This document shows, piece by piece, positions 8,047 through 16,324 of a stretch of DNA of 35,423 nt. The first letter of the stretch is position 1, and the number at the start of each line of letters is the position of its first letter. Origin of the DNA: Pseudomonadota bacterium (GTDB taxonomy: Bacteria; Pseudomonadota; Gammaproteobacteria; DASZBR01); contig JAJYDF010000037.1 of NCBI GenBank assembly GCA_021777765.1, positions 1 through 35,423 on the forward strand, given 5' to 3'. A program made the position numbers and the translations under genes. The notes below the pieces were generated by a model that saw nothing but the letters and a program-made list of their open reading frames with translations, was not told the origin of the DNA and made no database searches.

Positions 8047-8513
8047 AAAAATTAAAAATCATTGGTATTGGCTCACCCTTTGGCGATGATCAATTGGGTT
8101 GGCATGTGATAGAAAAATTAAAGCAGCGATCTTTTTTTATTAACAATCAAGCATTAATTTCCTTAGAAAATTATGATCGACCTGGTACACATTTAATTAA
8201 TCTATTACAAAATACTGACTTTGCAATTTTAGTTGATGCGGTAAAATCTAATAAGGCACCTGGTACGATATATCATTTTGTTAATGAAGAGATTGGGTCC
8301 TATTCTAATTTATTTTCAAGTCATGCGATGGGTGTTGCAGAAACAATACGCTTAGCAAGCGCCTTGGGTGAATTACCTGATCATATTGTTCTTTATGGAA
8401 TTGAAATTGATTCTGTTGAAATGCAAAATCATTTATCTCAACCTGTGCAAGATGCGGTAGTAAAATTAGTTGAAATTATTGAGCGTCGGATAATGCAACA
8501 AATTGCAAATTAG
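8043..8513 (+). CDS. Hydrogenase maturation endopeptidase (HyaD/HycI/HoxW type)
   Basis: This protease cleaves the C-terminal peptide of the large subunit after Ni is inserted. The 156-aa product has the family opening GIGSPFGDDQLGW (Asp16 at the Ni-sensing acidic position), VDAVKS (Asp65) and SSHAMGV (His94), matching the three metal-contacting positions of HybD-type proteases. The GTG at 8043 overlaps the hydA stop (GTGA) and is a better start than the upstream in-frame ATG at 7995, which lies within the coding sequence of hydA. It closes the hydrogenase cluster on the + strand. Confidence 0.95.
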   Translation: MKKLKIIGIGSPFGDDQLGWHVIEKLKQRSFFINNQALISLENYDRPGTHLINLLQNTDFAILVDAVKSNKAPGTIYHFVNEEIGSYSNLFSSHAMGVAETIRLASALGELPDHIVLYGIEIDSVEMQNHLSQPVQDAVVKLVEIIERRIMQQIAN

Positions 8514-8615
8514 TGATGGTGGATTTCTACGATTTCTTAATAAAAATATTATTCAAATTAATTGATGACATAATAATTTTCTTTACACTTTCTTCGTGAT
8601 AAAAAAATAGGGTTA

Positions 8616-8653
8616 GTACCATTTAGCTACGTAGTCTTTTCACAAAATGGTAC
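8616..8653. terminator. Possible weak terminator or dyad after the hydrogenase cluster
   Basis: Inverted repeat GTACCATTT (8616-8624)/AAATGGTAC (8645-8653), followed by ATACCTTTTT on the + strand. It lies between two convergent genes. The arms are AT-rich and the loop is 20 nt, so termination activity is uncertain. Confidence 0.4.
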
Positions 8654-8668
8654 ATACCTTTTTATATT

Positions 8669-9301
8669 TTATCGCCTTGGATTTCTCAATCGCTCATTAA
8701 CGTCTTCTAGTCTTCTCAGTCTCTCACCATCAATCTGACCACCTGGCTGGTGATGCTGTATTGCTGGAATCCCACCACCTTGTGCAAAAAAATTATGGGG
8801 ATTGAGCGGATCAAATTGGCCCTGTTGCATACCATGTTGCAATCCGTGATCAACATGTGGATTAGGATTTTCATGATATACCGCTGGTCGCCCTTGAAAA
8901 CGAGGATGATTAATAAAATTAGGAGCCCCTATATTATTAATCCGTTCATTATAAGCATACTCAATTTGTTGCACGTTGCCACGCTGAATCACTCTAGCAT
9001 TTCTTTCATAACAATATTCTGTGCCATCATTCCGTTTTTCACAAAACGGCTCTTTGTATTCATCAATAACATGCTCATCATCATTTGTTTTATCTGTTTT
9101 GGCAGCACTAACAGGTCGCATCATCATCGATAAAGAATACATGGTCACTAAAAAATACAATAAATCGGCAAGTGCAGCTCTGTTATCATAAGCTTGTTGA
9201 AATACCCAATAAATTAATTTTAAAAAAGCATTTTCTGAATCATTACGCTGTGATGGATTTTTTCTAGGTTGTTGCTCACCTTGCTGTTGAGGCATATACA
9301 T
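8669..9301 (-). CDS. Orphan 210-aa protein with one membrane segment and a His/Gln/Asn/Pro-rich tail
   Basis: Not a family I recognise. The N-terminal ~30 residues are polar (Gln, Asn, Arg-rich). A hydrophobic stretch near residues 42-62 (ALADLLYFLVTMYSLSMMM) could be one membrane span or an internal signal anchor. Two cysteines follow at about residues 86 and 97 (EPFCEKRNDGTEYCYER), which could form a disulfide if the tail is exported. The C-terminal half is rich in His, Gln, Asn, Gly and Pro and ends in a charged ERLRRLEDVNERLRNPRR. Start at 9301 is supported by CGGAG 8 nt upstream. It stands alone, convergent with the hydrogenase operon. Confidence 0.7.
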   Translation of the reverse strand: MYMPQQQGEQQPRKNPSQRNDSENAFLKLIYWVFQQAYDNRAALADLLYFLVTMYSLSMMMRPVSAAKTDKTNDDEHVIDEYKEPFCEKRNDGTEYCYERNARVIQRGNVQQIEYAYNERINNIGAPNFINHPRFQGRPAVYHENPNPHVDHGLQHGMQQGQFDPLNPHNFFAQGGGIPAIQHHQPGGQIDGERLRRLEDVNERLRNPRR

Positions 9302-9391
9302 ACAAGTATCTCCGATTTTAACTTAATAAAACATTTTACCACATAACATGCTAACAGAGTGCTTTAATGCATTTTCTTGCAATTAATTTTT

Positions 9392-10639
9392 TCACAATAA
9401 ACGATATGTATTCACTGCGACTTTTTGAATTTGTTTATTAATTGCTTTTAATATTTCACCCGGTAATAGATCTTTTTGATCCAGTGTTTTCCATGCTGTA
9501 ATAGTACGATCAATTGTTTCTACAACGATTTGTCCAATGGGGGATGCAGGAATCCGCGCAGCGTCTGCAAAACGACGAATTTGGTCAGGACTCACTTCGC
9601 TTAAACTTCGGCTATCACCAAAATTCAAAGCCAATTGATCATTTGGGATATAGGGTAATGTTGCAATAAAATCATAGGCTGGAGAAAGAATCGGTGTACG
9701 TTTATTTGGATATAACAATGACCAATTTTTAAGATGCATATCTGCATTACCTATTAGAACTGTAAAAACTAAACGTCTTATAAATTCATAAACTGCTTCA
9801 TCACCTACTTCAGCCCATAATACGGTTGCGATATTGGCATAACTTTTGGAACCATATTTATTATTAGGAAACAAACCAAATACTTGTGCAAAATCCTCCA
9901 TATGAATGCGTTGACCATCATCACCACGATCAAAACGTTTAATTGCAATTGCTTTGCTTTTCATAGAAATAATATTTTCAGGTAATCCATGAATTTCTTG
10001 TACATCAATGAGACGATTTTGCGGTAAATCAATACCAACTGCTCGCGCAAGTGAAAGCATTACAAATTCATTTTCTGGAACTGCGGCAAATCGTGTTGAA
10101 GGTAATTTAACAATCCACGATCCGCCCATTCCATCTGCTGGTACAGTCAAACCACCTGAAGATTCCATAACAGCAGAAAATTTAAGCTGTACTCCAGCCA
10201 GTGAAAATCTTAAGGGAGTTTCGTGATGACGCGTACCTTTATATAACTGAGTATCAACGGGTTTATTTAACGAATATTCCGCATTTTCGAATGGCATTGC
10301 AGTTAATGCACCAGGAAGATCTGCACCTAATGTTGCCAATAAATAAAATTCACGTTCTGATTTGACGCCTACACGTTCTGCAAGATAAGTACGCAAGTGT
10401 CCTTCTGGTAATACATTAGAGAAGAATGGTGGTAATTTAACAGTGTATGCTCGCACAGCATTAATCACATTTTCTGATTGTCCTTTGAATGACAAACTTA
10501 ATGTGGGACGGTGTTCATCATCAATATAATCCTGTTCAAATGAAAAAAGATGACGTTCGCCTGCCAAGCGATTAATAATTCCAATTCGTCGGCCATACAA
10601 ATTAATGGCTAATGCATTTATTCTCTGTGATTGCGTTTT
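9392..10639 (-). CDS. hipA: HipA-family serine/threonine kinase toxin
   Basis: HipA toxins phosphorylate a translation factor (GltX in E. coli) and cause growth arrest; HipB neutralises them. The protein is about 416 aa against 440 for E. coli HipA. It has the N-subdomain (residues 1-110 with LPEGHLRTYLAERVGV), the HETPLRFSLAGVQLKFSA region that corresponds to the nucleotide-binding/activation loop area, VKLPSTRFAAVPENEFVMLSLA, the catalytic loop GNADMHLKN with Asp301, and the metal-binding AYDF with Asp324. All key kinase residues are intact, so it looks active. The exact ATG lies at 10640-10642, sharing one base with the hipB stop (TAATG), so the pair is translationally coupled. Confidence 0.93.
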   Translation of the reverse strand, partial: KTQSQRINALAINLYGRRIGIINRLAGERHLFSFEQDYIDDEHRPTLSLSFKGQSENVINAVRAYTVKLPPFFSNVLPEGHLRTYLAERVGVKSEREFYLLATLGADLPGALTAMPFENAEYSLNKPVDTQLYKGTRHHETPLRFSLAGVQLKFSAVMESSGGLTVPADGMGGSWIVKLPSTRFAAVPENEFVMLSLARAVGIDLPQNRLIDVQEIHGLPENIISMKSKAIAIKRFDRGDDGQRIHMEDFAQVFGLFPNNKYGSKSYANIATVLWAEVGDEAVYEFIRRLVFTVLIGNADMHLKNWSLLYPNKRTPILSPAYDFIATLPYIPNDQLALNFGDSRSLSEVSPDQIRRFADAARIPASPIGQIVVETIDRTITAWKTLDQKDLLPGEILKAINKQIQKVAVNTYRLL

Positions 10640-10641
10640 CA

Positions 10642-10992
10642 TTATTCTATCTCTGTATTATTGTCTTCATCACTGGCATAGAGTGGACGTTCCTCTTCAT
10701 TTATACCGCGTTGATCCCGGATTATTGCTTGTACAACTGGCACTAATGAGCTTGGCACCATAACAAGGTCAAACTTAAGAACACGGACTACATCTAGAAG
10801 AGTGTCATAGCGAGGCATGATTTTACCGGTTTCAATGCCAGATATATGCATTTGTGGCAAACCAACACGCTGCCCAAGTTCCGCTTGGCTCCATCCACGA
10901 TTGAGCCGCGCCGCTTTTAACTCTTGGCGCATTGTTTCGGGCAGACTGTTGAGTCTAATTGGTTTGATATGTTTCTTTATATGATTTTTCAT
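10642..10992 (-). CDS. hipB: HipB-like XRE-family antitoxin and autorepressor
   Basis: The 116-aa protein contains a helix-turn-helix of the XRE/Cro type at about residues 25-80 (LNRGWSQAELGQRVGLPQMHISGIETGK). HipB proteins bind HipA and repress their own operon. It precedes hipA with a one-base overlap. It is somewhat longer than E. coli HipB (88 aa), with an N-terminal basic extension and an acidic C-terminal tail (EEERPLYASDEDNNTEIE). Two dyads directly upstream of the ATG are likely operators. Confidence 0.92.
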   Translation of the reverse strand: MKNHIKKHIKPIRLNSLPETMRQELKAARLNRGWSQAELGQRVGLPQMHISGIETGKIMPRYDTLLDVVRVLKFDLVMVPSSLVPVVQAIIRDQRGINEEERPLYASDEDNNTEIE

Positions 10993-10997
10993 GTCTT

Positions 10998-11066
10998 ATA
11001 TAATAATACATATTATATGGCAATTCAATTAATATGCGATATTATATCATATTAATAATATAATAT
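10998..11066 (-). promoter_or_regulatory. hipBA operator-like dyads
   Basis: Two inverted pairs of the same 9-mer lie just before hipB. Dyad 1 is ATATAATAA (10998-11006) with ATATTATAT (11010-11018), one mismatch, spaced by 3 bp. Dyad 2 is ATATTATAT (11039-11047) with ATATAATAT (11058-11066), perfect. HipB is known to bind multiple dyads ahead of its own gene; that these are its sites is inference. The AT-rich surroundings increase the chance of coincidental symmetry. Confidence 0.6.
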
Positions 11067-11256
11067 ATTTTAGCATATAATGGGGTATTTCTTGCAGCAG
11101 GTGGAGGATGGGCAAATGTCAATAATGTGACATTTAATGGCAATTCCAAACGTTGCCAATTTCTTTTTGACTTTCCATAACCTCTCTTGTGACTATGCGT
11201 CCCTTAATAAATGCTTTTATTATTAATAGGATGAAATTAAATTGCAGAGGAAAAAA
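11067..11256. other. Gap between hipBA and the SDR gene
   Basis: No complete gene. It contains small dyads AAATGTC (11114-11120)/GACATTT (11129-11135) and GGCAA (11139-11143)/TTGCC (11153-11157). A short open stretch at 11085-11180 translates to a Gly/Asn-rich peptide without a start and could be a gene remnant. The ribosome site AGAGG (11246-11250) for the next gene closes the region. Confidence 0.35.
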
Positions 11257-12087
11257 ATGAACACATTCCAAAATAAAGTAGTTTTTATAACAGGTGCCTC
11301 ATCAGGAATCGGTGAAGCATTAGCACGTGCATTTGCTGAGCAAGGCGCGTCTGTAGTATTAGCTGCGCGACGCATCGAACGATTACAGCAATTAGCTACA
11401 GAATTAAAACAAGTAGGTAGTAAAGTGTTAGCGGTTGCTTGCGATGTGACGAGTGAAAATGATTTATTCGCTGCGGTTACAGCAGTTCATCAAACATTTG
11501 GTCCTATAGATATCGTTGTTGCTAATGCCGGTTTCGGTGTAGTGGGTAGTTTTGAAAAACTGCATTTAGAAGATTTCCAAAGGCAATTTAATACTAATGT
11601 TTTTGGTGTATTACGCACGATTTATGCCACTCTTGAAGATCTTAAAAAAACACAAGGACAGTTAGTTTTAATCGGCAGTGTCGCCGGTTATATCAGCGCT
11701 CCTAAAGCGACGCCTTATTCAATGAGTAAATTTGCATTACGTGCACTAGCTGAATGTTTATATGGCGAGTTAGCGCCCGTAGGAATTGCTGTCACTTTAA
11801 TTTCACCGGGATTTATCAATACAGAAATTCGCCATGTGGATAACCAAGGACAATTTCATTCTGATGTGAAAGATCCTGTTTATCAGAAAATACGTATGCC
11901 GGTGCAACAAGCTGCACAAATTATGATTAAAGCAATTCTTAGTAAAAAACGTGAAAAAGTGATTACATTTCATGGCAAAGTCGCTTTATTCATCAATTTT
12001 CTTTTCCCTGGACTGCTGCCACACATTTTTCGATGGATTACCTTGAGAAAATTTAAGAAATCGCAAATCAAAAATATTTCTAAATGA
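11257..12087 (+). CDS. Short-chain dehydrogenase/reductase (classical SDR)
   Basis: NAD(P)-dependent oxidoreductase; substrate unknown. The 276-aa protein has the cofactor motif TGASSGIG at residues 12-19, Arg38/Arg39 after the second strand (favouring NADP(H)), CDVT near 62-65, NAG at 90-92, Asn114, and the catalytic triad Ser141, Tyr154, Lys158 (YSMSK). The C-terminal hydrophobic stretch near residues 244-262 (ALFINFLFPGLLPHIFRWI) resembles membrane-associated SDRs of the DHRS7/YqjQ type. I chose the ATG at 11257, 6 nt after AGAGG, rather than the TTG at 11242. It appears to be monocistronic. Confidence 0.92.
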   Translation: MNTFQNKVVFITGASSGIGEALARAFAEQGASVVLAARRIERLQQLATELKQVGSKVLAVACDVTSENDLFAAVTAVHQTFGPIDIVVANAGFGVVGSFEKLHLEDFQRQFNTNVFGVLRTIYATLEDLKKTQGQLVLIGSVAGYISAPKATPYSMSKFALRALAECLYGELAPVGIAVTLISPGFINTEIRHVDNQGQFHSDVKDPVYQKIRMPVQQAAQIMIKAILSKKREKVITFHGKVALFINFLFPGLLPHIFRWITLRKFKKSQIKNISK

Positions 12088-12200
12088 ACAATCTCTTCCT
12101 AGGTCGAGATACGAGCAATTTAATGTTAAATTGGCTGCAATTTATATAATATTGAATGCGAGAATCAACAAACTGATAACATAGCGTTTAATGAGTTAAT

Positions 12201-13145
12201 TTATTCCGTTTGTGAAGCCATTATTGTATTTTGTTCGGAGATTAATCTTTTTGATATTAATTTATTGTCTGGCATTATCTCGCCTAAACCAATAAATTTT
12301 TTATTATTGATGATTAATTGCATGATTTGTCCTGGGCTTACATTTTCATTAATTGCGATTTCTTGGCCACGATATAATTTAAATGCCATTTCTTCAGATA
12401 TTGATAAAATAGGATATTCATTTAACATTGCATTAATGGGTAATAAATATTTATCAATTGCAGCATAATTTTCTTGTTGAAAAACTTCTTGTAATTGTTG
12501 AAATGTTATCATTTGCTCAGCTTGAAAATAAGCAATGCCAGTGCGGCGTAGAAATGTGACATGAGCGCCACATCCTAGCTTTTCACCAATATCTTCAATT
12601 AATGTGCGGATATAGGTGCCTTTACTGCAATATACATTTAATGTGAATTGATCTTTATTAAATTCAATTAAATCGATTTTATATATTTGTACTGTACGCG
12701 ATGCACGATCAATTGTTTTTCCTTTTCGCGCTAATTGATAAAGTGGTTGGCCATTTATTTTAATGGCTGAATGCATGGGAGGTATTTGTGATATTTCGCC
12801 AATAAATTGTGCGAGGATATTTACAATAAATTCTTGAGAAAAATTGTTAACGGGTTTTTGACTGATAATTTCACCTTCAGCATCACCGGTAGTTGTTTTT
12901 ATGCCTAATTGCGCTGTGACTGAATAATGTTTATCTGCATCTAATAAATATTGTGAAAATTTTGTTGCTTCACCTAAGCATATGGGCAACATACCGCTGG
13001 CAAGAGGATCTAAGCTGCCAGTGTGTCCTGCTTTTTTTGCAGCATATAAATGTTTAATTTGTTGTAAGGCTTTGTTAGAAGATATTTCTAAGGATTTATC
13101 TAGCAATAAAATACCGTCTATATTTCGTTTCATTAATTTTGTCAT
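12201..13145 (-). CDS. truB: tRNA pseudouridine(55) synthase TruB
   Basis: Makes pseudouridine 55 in the T-loop of tRNAs. The 314-aa protein matches E. coli TruB (314 aa). The motif AGHTGSLDPLASG contains the catalytic Asp46. Other family marks are the GLLLDK-like opening (DGILLLDKSLEISSNKALQ), QIPPMHSAIKINGQPLYQLAR and CSKGTYIRTLIEDIGEKLG, with a PUA-like C-terminal domain. It is the last gene of the rimP-nusA-infB-rbfA-truB block; a palindromic repeat lies between it and rbfA. The normally following rpsO is not seen in the window downstream. A second possible start is the Met at residue 5. Confidence 0.97.
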   Translation of the reverse strand: MTKLMKRNIDGILLLDKSLEISSNKALQQIKHLYAAKKAGHTGSLDPLASGMLPICLGEATKFSQYLLDADKHYSVTAQLGIKTTTGDAEGEIISQKPVNNFSQEFIVNILAQFIGEISQIPPMHSAIKINGQPLYQLARKGKTIDRASRTVQIYKIDLIEFNKDQFTLNVYCSKGTYIRTLIEDIGEKLGCGAHVTFLRRTGIAYFQAEQMITFQQLQEVFQQENYAAIDKYLLPINAMLNEYPILSISEEMAFKLYRGQEIAINENVSPGQIMQLIINNKKFIGLGEIMPDNKLISKRLISEQNTIMASQTE

Positions 13146-13157
13146 ATATTTGAACTA

Positions 13158-13207
13158 CCCTCATCCGCCTTCGGCACCTTCTCCCGCAAGCGGGAGAAGG
13201 AAAAAAT
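13158..13207. repeat. Short palindromic repeat, copy 2, with conserved flank
   Basis: The palindrome CCTTCTCCCGC/GCGGGAGAAGG (13177-13200) is preceded by a conserved flank TACCCTCATCCGCCTTCGGCA and followed by a run of A. The same arrangement recurs at 13671-13722. It lies in the rbfA-truB gap inside the operon. Confidence 0.88.
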
Positions 13208-13248
13208 ATTCGGACAATATTAATGAAATGCAATGAGATACAGCAGGT

Positions 13249-13638
13249 TTAATGATCATCCCGATTTTTTTCTACTTGTTCATCAGCGGCGATGGCTTCA
13301 TCAATTAAATGAGATAAATGTATGCCACGATTAATTGAGTCATCATAAACAAAACGTAATTGTGGAATAAAACGGAGATCGACTGATTCGCGTAATAAAT
13401 GACGGATAAAACCAGCGGCATTATTTAATGCTTTCATCGTCTGTTTAATAATTTTTTCATCATCAGTATCAACGGGAGAAAAGTAAATTTTTGCAAAGGA
13501 TAAATCACGCGCAACATTGATGTCTGAAATGGTTACCATTTTAACAGGTAAACCTTTTACTTCTCGTTGAATAATGACAGAGATTTCTCGTTTTAATAAT
13601 TCGGAGATGCGTTGTATTCGGGAATAGTCTTTTGGCAT
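13249..13638 (-). CDS. rbfA: Ribosome-binding factor A
   Basis: Assists late maturation of the 30S subunit and 16S rRNA 5' end. The 129-aa product has the full KH-like fold length and typical opening (SRIQRISELLKREISVIIQREV), the VTISDINVARDLSFAKIYFSP strand region and LRESVDLRFIPQLRFVYDDSI. It lies between infB and truB in the usual order. The flanking gaps each hold one palindromic repeat. Confidence 0.97.
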   Translation of the reverse strand: MPKDYSRIQRISELLKREISVIIQREVKGLPVKMVTISDINVARDLSFAKIYFSPVDTDDEKIIKQTMKALNNAAGFIRHLLRESVDLRFIPQLRFVYDDSINRGIHLSHLIDEAIAADEQVEKNRDDH

Positions 13639-13670
13639 AGGATTTAATTTTATAAAATGTTATTTGAAGA

Positions 13671-13722
13671 TACCCTCATCCGCCTTCAGCACCTTCTCCC
13701 ACAAGTGGGAGAAGGAAAAAAA
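13671..13722. repeat. Short palindromic repeat, copy 3, with paired base change
   Basis: Palindrome CCTTCTCCCAC/GTGGGAGAAGG at 13692-13715. Compared with copies 1 and 2, both arms have changed at the innermost pair (G-C to A-T), so the pairing is kept. The left flank differs from copy 2 at one base. It lies in the infB-rbfA gap. Confidence 0.88.
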
Positions 13723-13744
13723 TGTTGGCGTAAGGAATTTATAC

Positions 13745-16294
13745 TTAAAGCGTTCTTGCTACTTGAATTGTTTCATAAACTTCGATTTGATCACCGGGTT
13801 TGACATCAGTGTAATTCTTCACACCAATACCACATTCCATACCATTACGAACTTCATTTACATCGTCTTTAAATCGTCTTAAGGATTCAAGTTCACCTTC
13901 GAAAACAACGACATTATCACGCAATACTCGGATGCGATTACTGCGGCGTACCACGCCTTCAATAACCATACAACCAGCAATTGCACCAAACTTAGGTGAA
14001 CGGAATACCTCGCGTACTTCGGCAAGACCGAGAATTTGCTCTTTCATTTCAGGTGATAACATACCACCTAATAATTTCTTCACTTCATCAATAATATCGT
14101 AAATAACACTGTAATATTTTAACATCACATTTTCTTGTTCTACGATACGACGTGCAGCAGTATCAGCACGAACATTAAAACCAATAATCATGGCATGAGA
14201 AGCGAGTGATAAGTTCACATCCGATTCCGTAATTGCGCCGACACCATTGGCAACAACTTTTACCTTCACTTCATCGGTAGATAATTTAACTAATGCATCG
14301 CTAATCGCTTCAGCTGATCCTTGTACATCGGCTTTGATGACCAGATTTAATACTTTGAGTTGGCTATCTGCTAATCGTTCGAATGCACCAGCAAATTTAT
14401 CAGCACTTTGTGCCGCTAATCGGACATTTCTGAATTTACCTTGACGGAATAGCGCCACCTCTCTGGCTTTACGTTCGTCGGCAACTACTGTGGCATCATC
14501 CCCTGCAACAGGTGTGTTAGCTAGGCCAATCACTTCTACTGGCATTGAGGGGCCGGCGTGAGAAACTTGTCGTGCATTTTCATCATACATAGCTCGGACA
14601 CGACCGTATTCTGTGCCTGCTAATAAAATATCCCCCGTACGCAATGTACCACTTTGTACTAAAATCGTTGCGACCGCACCACGACCTTTATCTAAACGTG
14701 ACTCGATGACTACGCCATGCGCGGGAGCATCTTCCACTGCTTTTAATTCTAATAATTCCGCTTGAATTAATAAGGATTCCAACAATTCATCAATGCCTTG
14801 ACCCGTTTTAGCTGAGATAGGAACAAAAATGGTGTCGCCCCCCCAAGCTTCAGGAATGACATCGTGTTGTGATAATTCATTTTTTACGCGTTCAGGATCG
14901 GCACCGCTTTTATCTATTTTATTAACGGCAACAACAATTGGCACATTCGCTGCTTTAGCGTGTTGAATAGCTTCTACAGTTTGTGGTTTTACACCATCAT
15001 CGGCAGCGACAACCAGAATGACTATGTCAGTCGCTTTCGCACCGCGTGCACGCATCGCGGTAAATGCAGCGTGGCCTGGCGTATCAAGAAATGTCACCAT
15101 ACCTCGTGCGGTTTCAACATGATAAGCACCAATATGTTGGGTAATGCCCCCAGCTTCGCCTAAAGTCACTTTAGTTCGTCGAATATAATCTAATAATGAG
15201 GTTTTACCGTGATCGACGTGCCCCATAATCGTAACAACCGGTGCGCGTGGTTTTAATTCACCCGCTGTTGTAGCATTACGTGTTGTGATTGCTTCTTCTA
15301 CTTCATTTTCTTTTAATGGTTTAGCAATATGTCCCATTTCTTCTACGACTAACACAGCCGTATCTTGATCTATGACCTGATTAATGGTGGCCATGGCTCC
15401 CATTTTCATCATGGTTTTAATCACTTCGGCACCTTTGATTGCCATCTTTTGTGCCAATTCCGCAACAGTAATGGTTTCTGGAATAGTCACATCTCTAACA
15501 ACAGGTACAGCAGGTTTTTCAAAAGCCTGTTTAAGTGCAGATACTTCGCTCAGTGCTGGTTTTTTGTGTCTAGAACGACGACGTGGACGTACAGTTTCTT
15601 CATCTTCGTCAGAATAATAAAGTTCACGGTGTCTATATTTATTAGAATGTTCTCGTTCTACTGCACGTAATTTGGATTTCTTCTCGGCTAATTCACCTTT
15701 TCGATCGCGCTCTTTTTCGCGATCGTCGCGTTTTCCTTTGCCAGCATGTTCCGCCTCTGTTTTTGCTTTAGGCGCTTTTTCTTCTTCGCCAGCGGCAGGA
15801 GCAACTTCGGGTTCAGCAACGGCTGTAGCAGGTGCTTCAGTTTCTGCAGTCACCGCCGCCAGAGGCTCTGCTACTGCAGTAGTAACTTCTGGTATTTCTG
15901 GTTCTACGACTTGTTCTTGTGCAACCGCCTCGATAACTTCTGACTCTTCAACGGCCGGTGCTGGTTCTTCAGGTGCTGTTACTAAAGTGCGGTTAACATA
16001 AGTCCGTTTTTTACGGACTTCAACACTCACGGTCTTAGGTTTTCCGGCGCCACTCGCAACTTTTAATTCACTGATACTTTTACGTTTCAAAGTAATTTTT
16101 TTAGGTGCCGCTAAAGGTGCGGCAGCACCATGGCTGCGTTGTAAATAATTTAATAATTCTAATTTCTGCTCAGGGGAAATGACCTGATCCGGATCCTCCG
16201 GTGTGGACATCCCCGCTTTATTAAATTGCGTAGACAGTGTATTGAAATCAGTACCAATACTTTCTGCAAATTGTTTAAAAGTTATATCTGCCAT
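13745..16294 (-). CDS. infB: Translation initiation factor IF-2
   Basis: GTPase that brings initiator fMet-tRNA to the 30S subunit. The 849-aa protein has an N-terminal IF2-N domain (residues 1-55), a conserved basic IF2-associated stretch ([15 protein letters not shown]), a long low-complexity Ala/Glu/Val/Pro linker to about residue 180 followed by a highly charged Lys/Arg/Glu section, a second IF2-N domain near 268-320 ([20 protein letters not shown]), and the G domain with G1 GHVDHGKT at 358-365, DTPGHAAF and NKID. The C-terminal domains follow and the ORF is complete. The ATG has GGAG upstream. The linker is typical in position but lineage-specific in sequence. Confidence 0.98.
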   Translation of the reverse strand: MADITFKQFAESIGTDFNTLSTQFNKAGMSTPEDPDQVISPEQKLELLNYLQRSHGAAAPLAAPKKITLKRKSISELKVASGAGKPKTVSVEVRKKRTYVNRTLVTAPEEPAPAVEESEVIEAVAQEQVVEPEIPEVTTAVAEPLAAVTAETEAPATAVAEPEVAPAAGEEEKAPKAKTEAEHAGKGKRDDREKERDRKGELAEKKSKLRAVEREHSNKYRHRELYYSDEDEETVRPRRRSRHKKPALSEVSALKQAFEKPAVPVVRDVTIPETITVAELAQKMAIKGAEVIKTMMKMGAMATINQVIDQDTAVLVVEEMGHIAKPLKENEVEEAITTRNATTAGELKPRAPVVTIMGHVDHGKTSLLDYIRRTKVTLGEAGGITQHIGAYHVETARGMVTFLDTPGHAAFTAMRARGAKATDIVILVVAADDGVKPQTVEAIQHAKAANVPIVVAVNKIDKSGADPERVKNELSQHDVIPEAWGGDTIFVPISAKTGQGIDELLESLLIQAELLELKAVEDAPAHGVVIESRLDKGRGAVATILVQSGTLRTGDILLAGTEYGRVRAMYDENARQVSHAGPSMPVEVIGLANTPVAGDDATVVADERKAREVALFRQGKFRNVRLAAQSADKFAGAFERLADSQLKVLNLVIKADVQGSAEAISDALVKLSTDEVKVKVVANGVGAITESDVNLSLASHAMIIGFNVRADTAARRIVEQENVMLKYYSVIYDIIDEVKKLLGGMLSPEMKEQILGLAEVREVFRSPKFGAIAGCMVIEGVVRRSNRIRVLRDNVVVFEGELESLRRFKDDVNEVRNGMECGIGVKNYTDVKPGDQIEVYETIQVARTL

Positions 16295-16324
16295 AAAACT
16301 ACTCTCCGGCCTGGTATTGAAATT

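Noticed and set aside
11085..11180. Short open stretch with a Gly/Asn-rich peptide upstream of the SDR gene
   Set aside because: No start codon or ribosome site, only about 31 codons; may be a remnant of an outer-membrane protein gene but support is too weak.
15672..16001. + strand Ser/Ala-rich ORF opposite infB
   Set aside because: It is the antisense shadow of the Ala/Glu-rich linker of IF-2 and has no independent signals.
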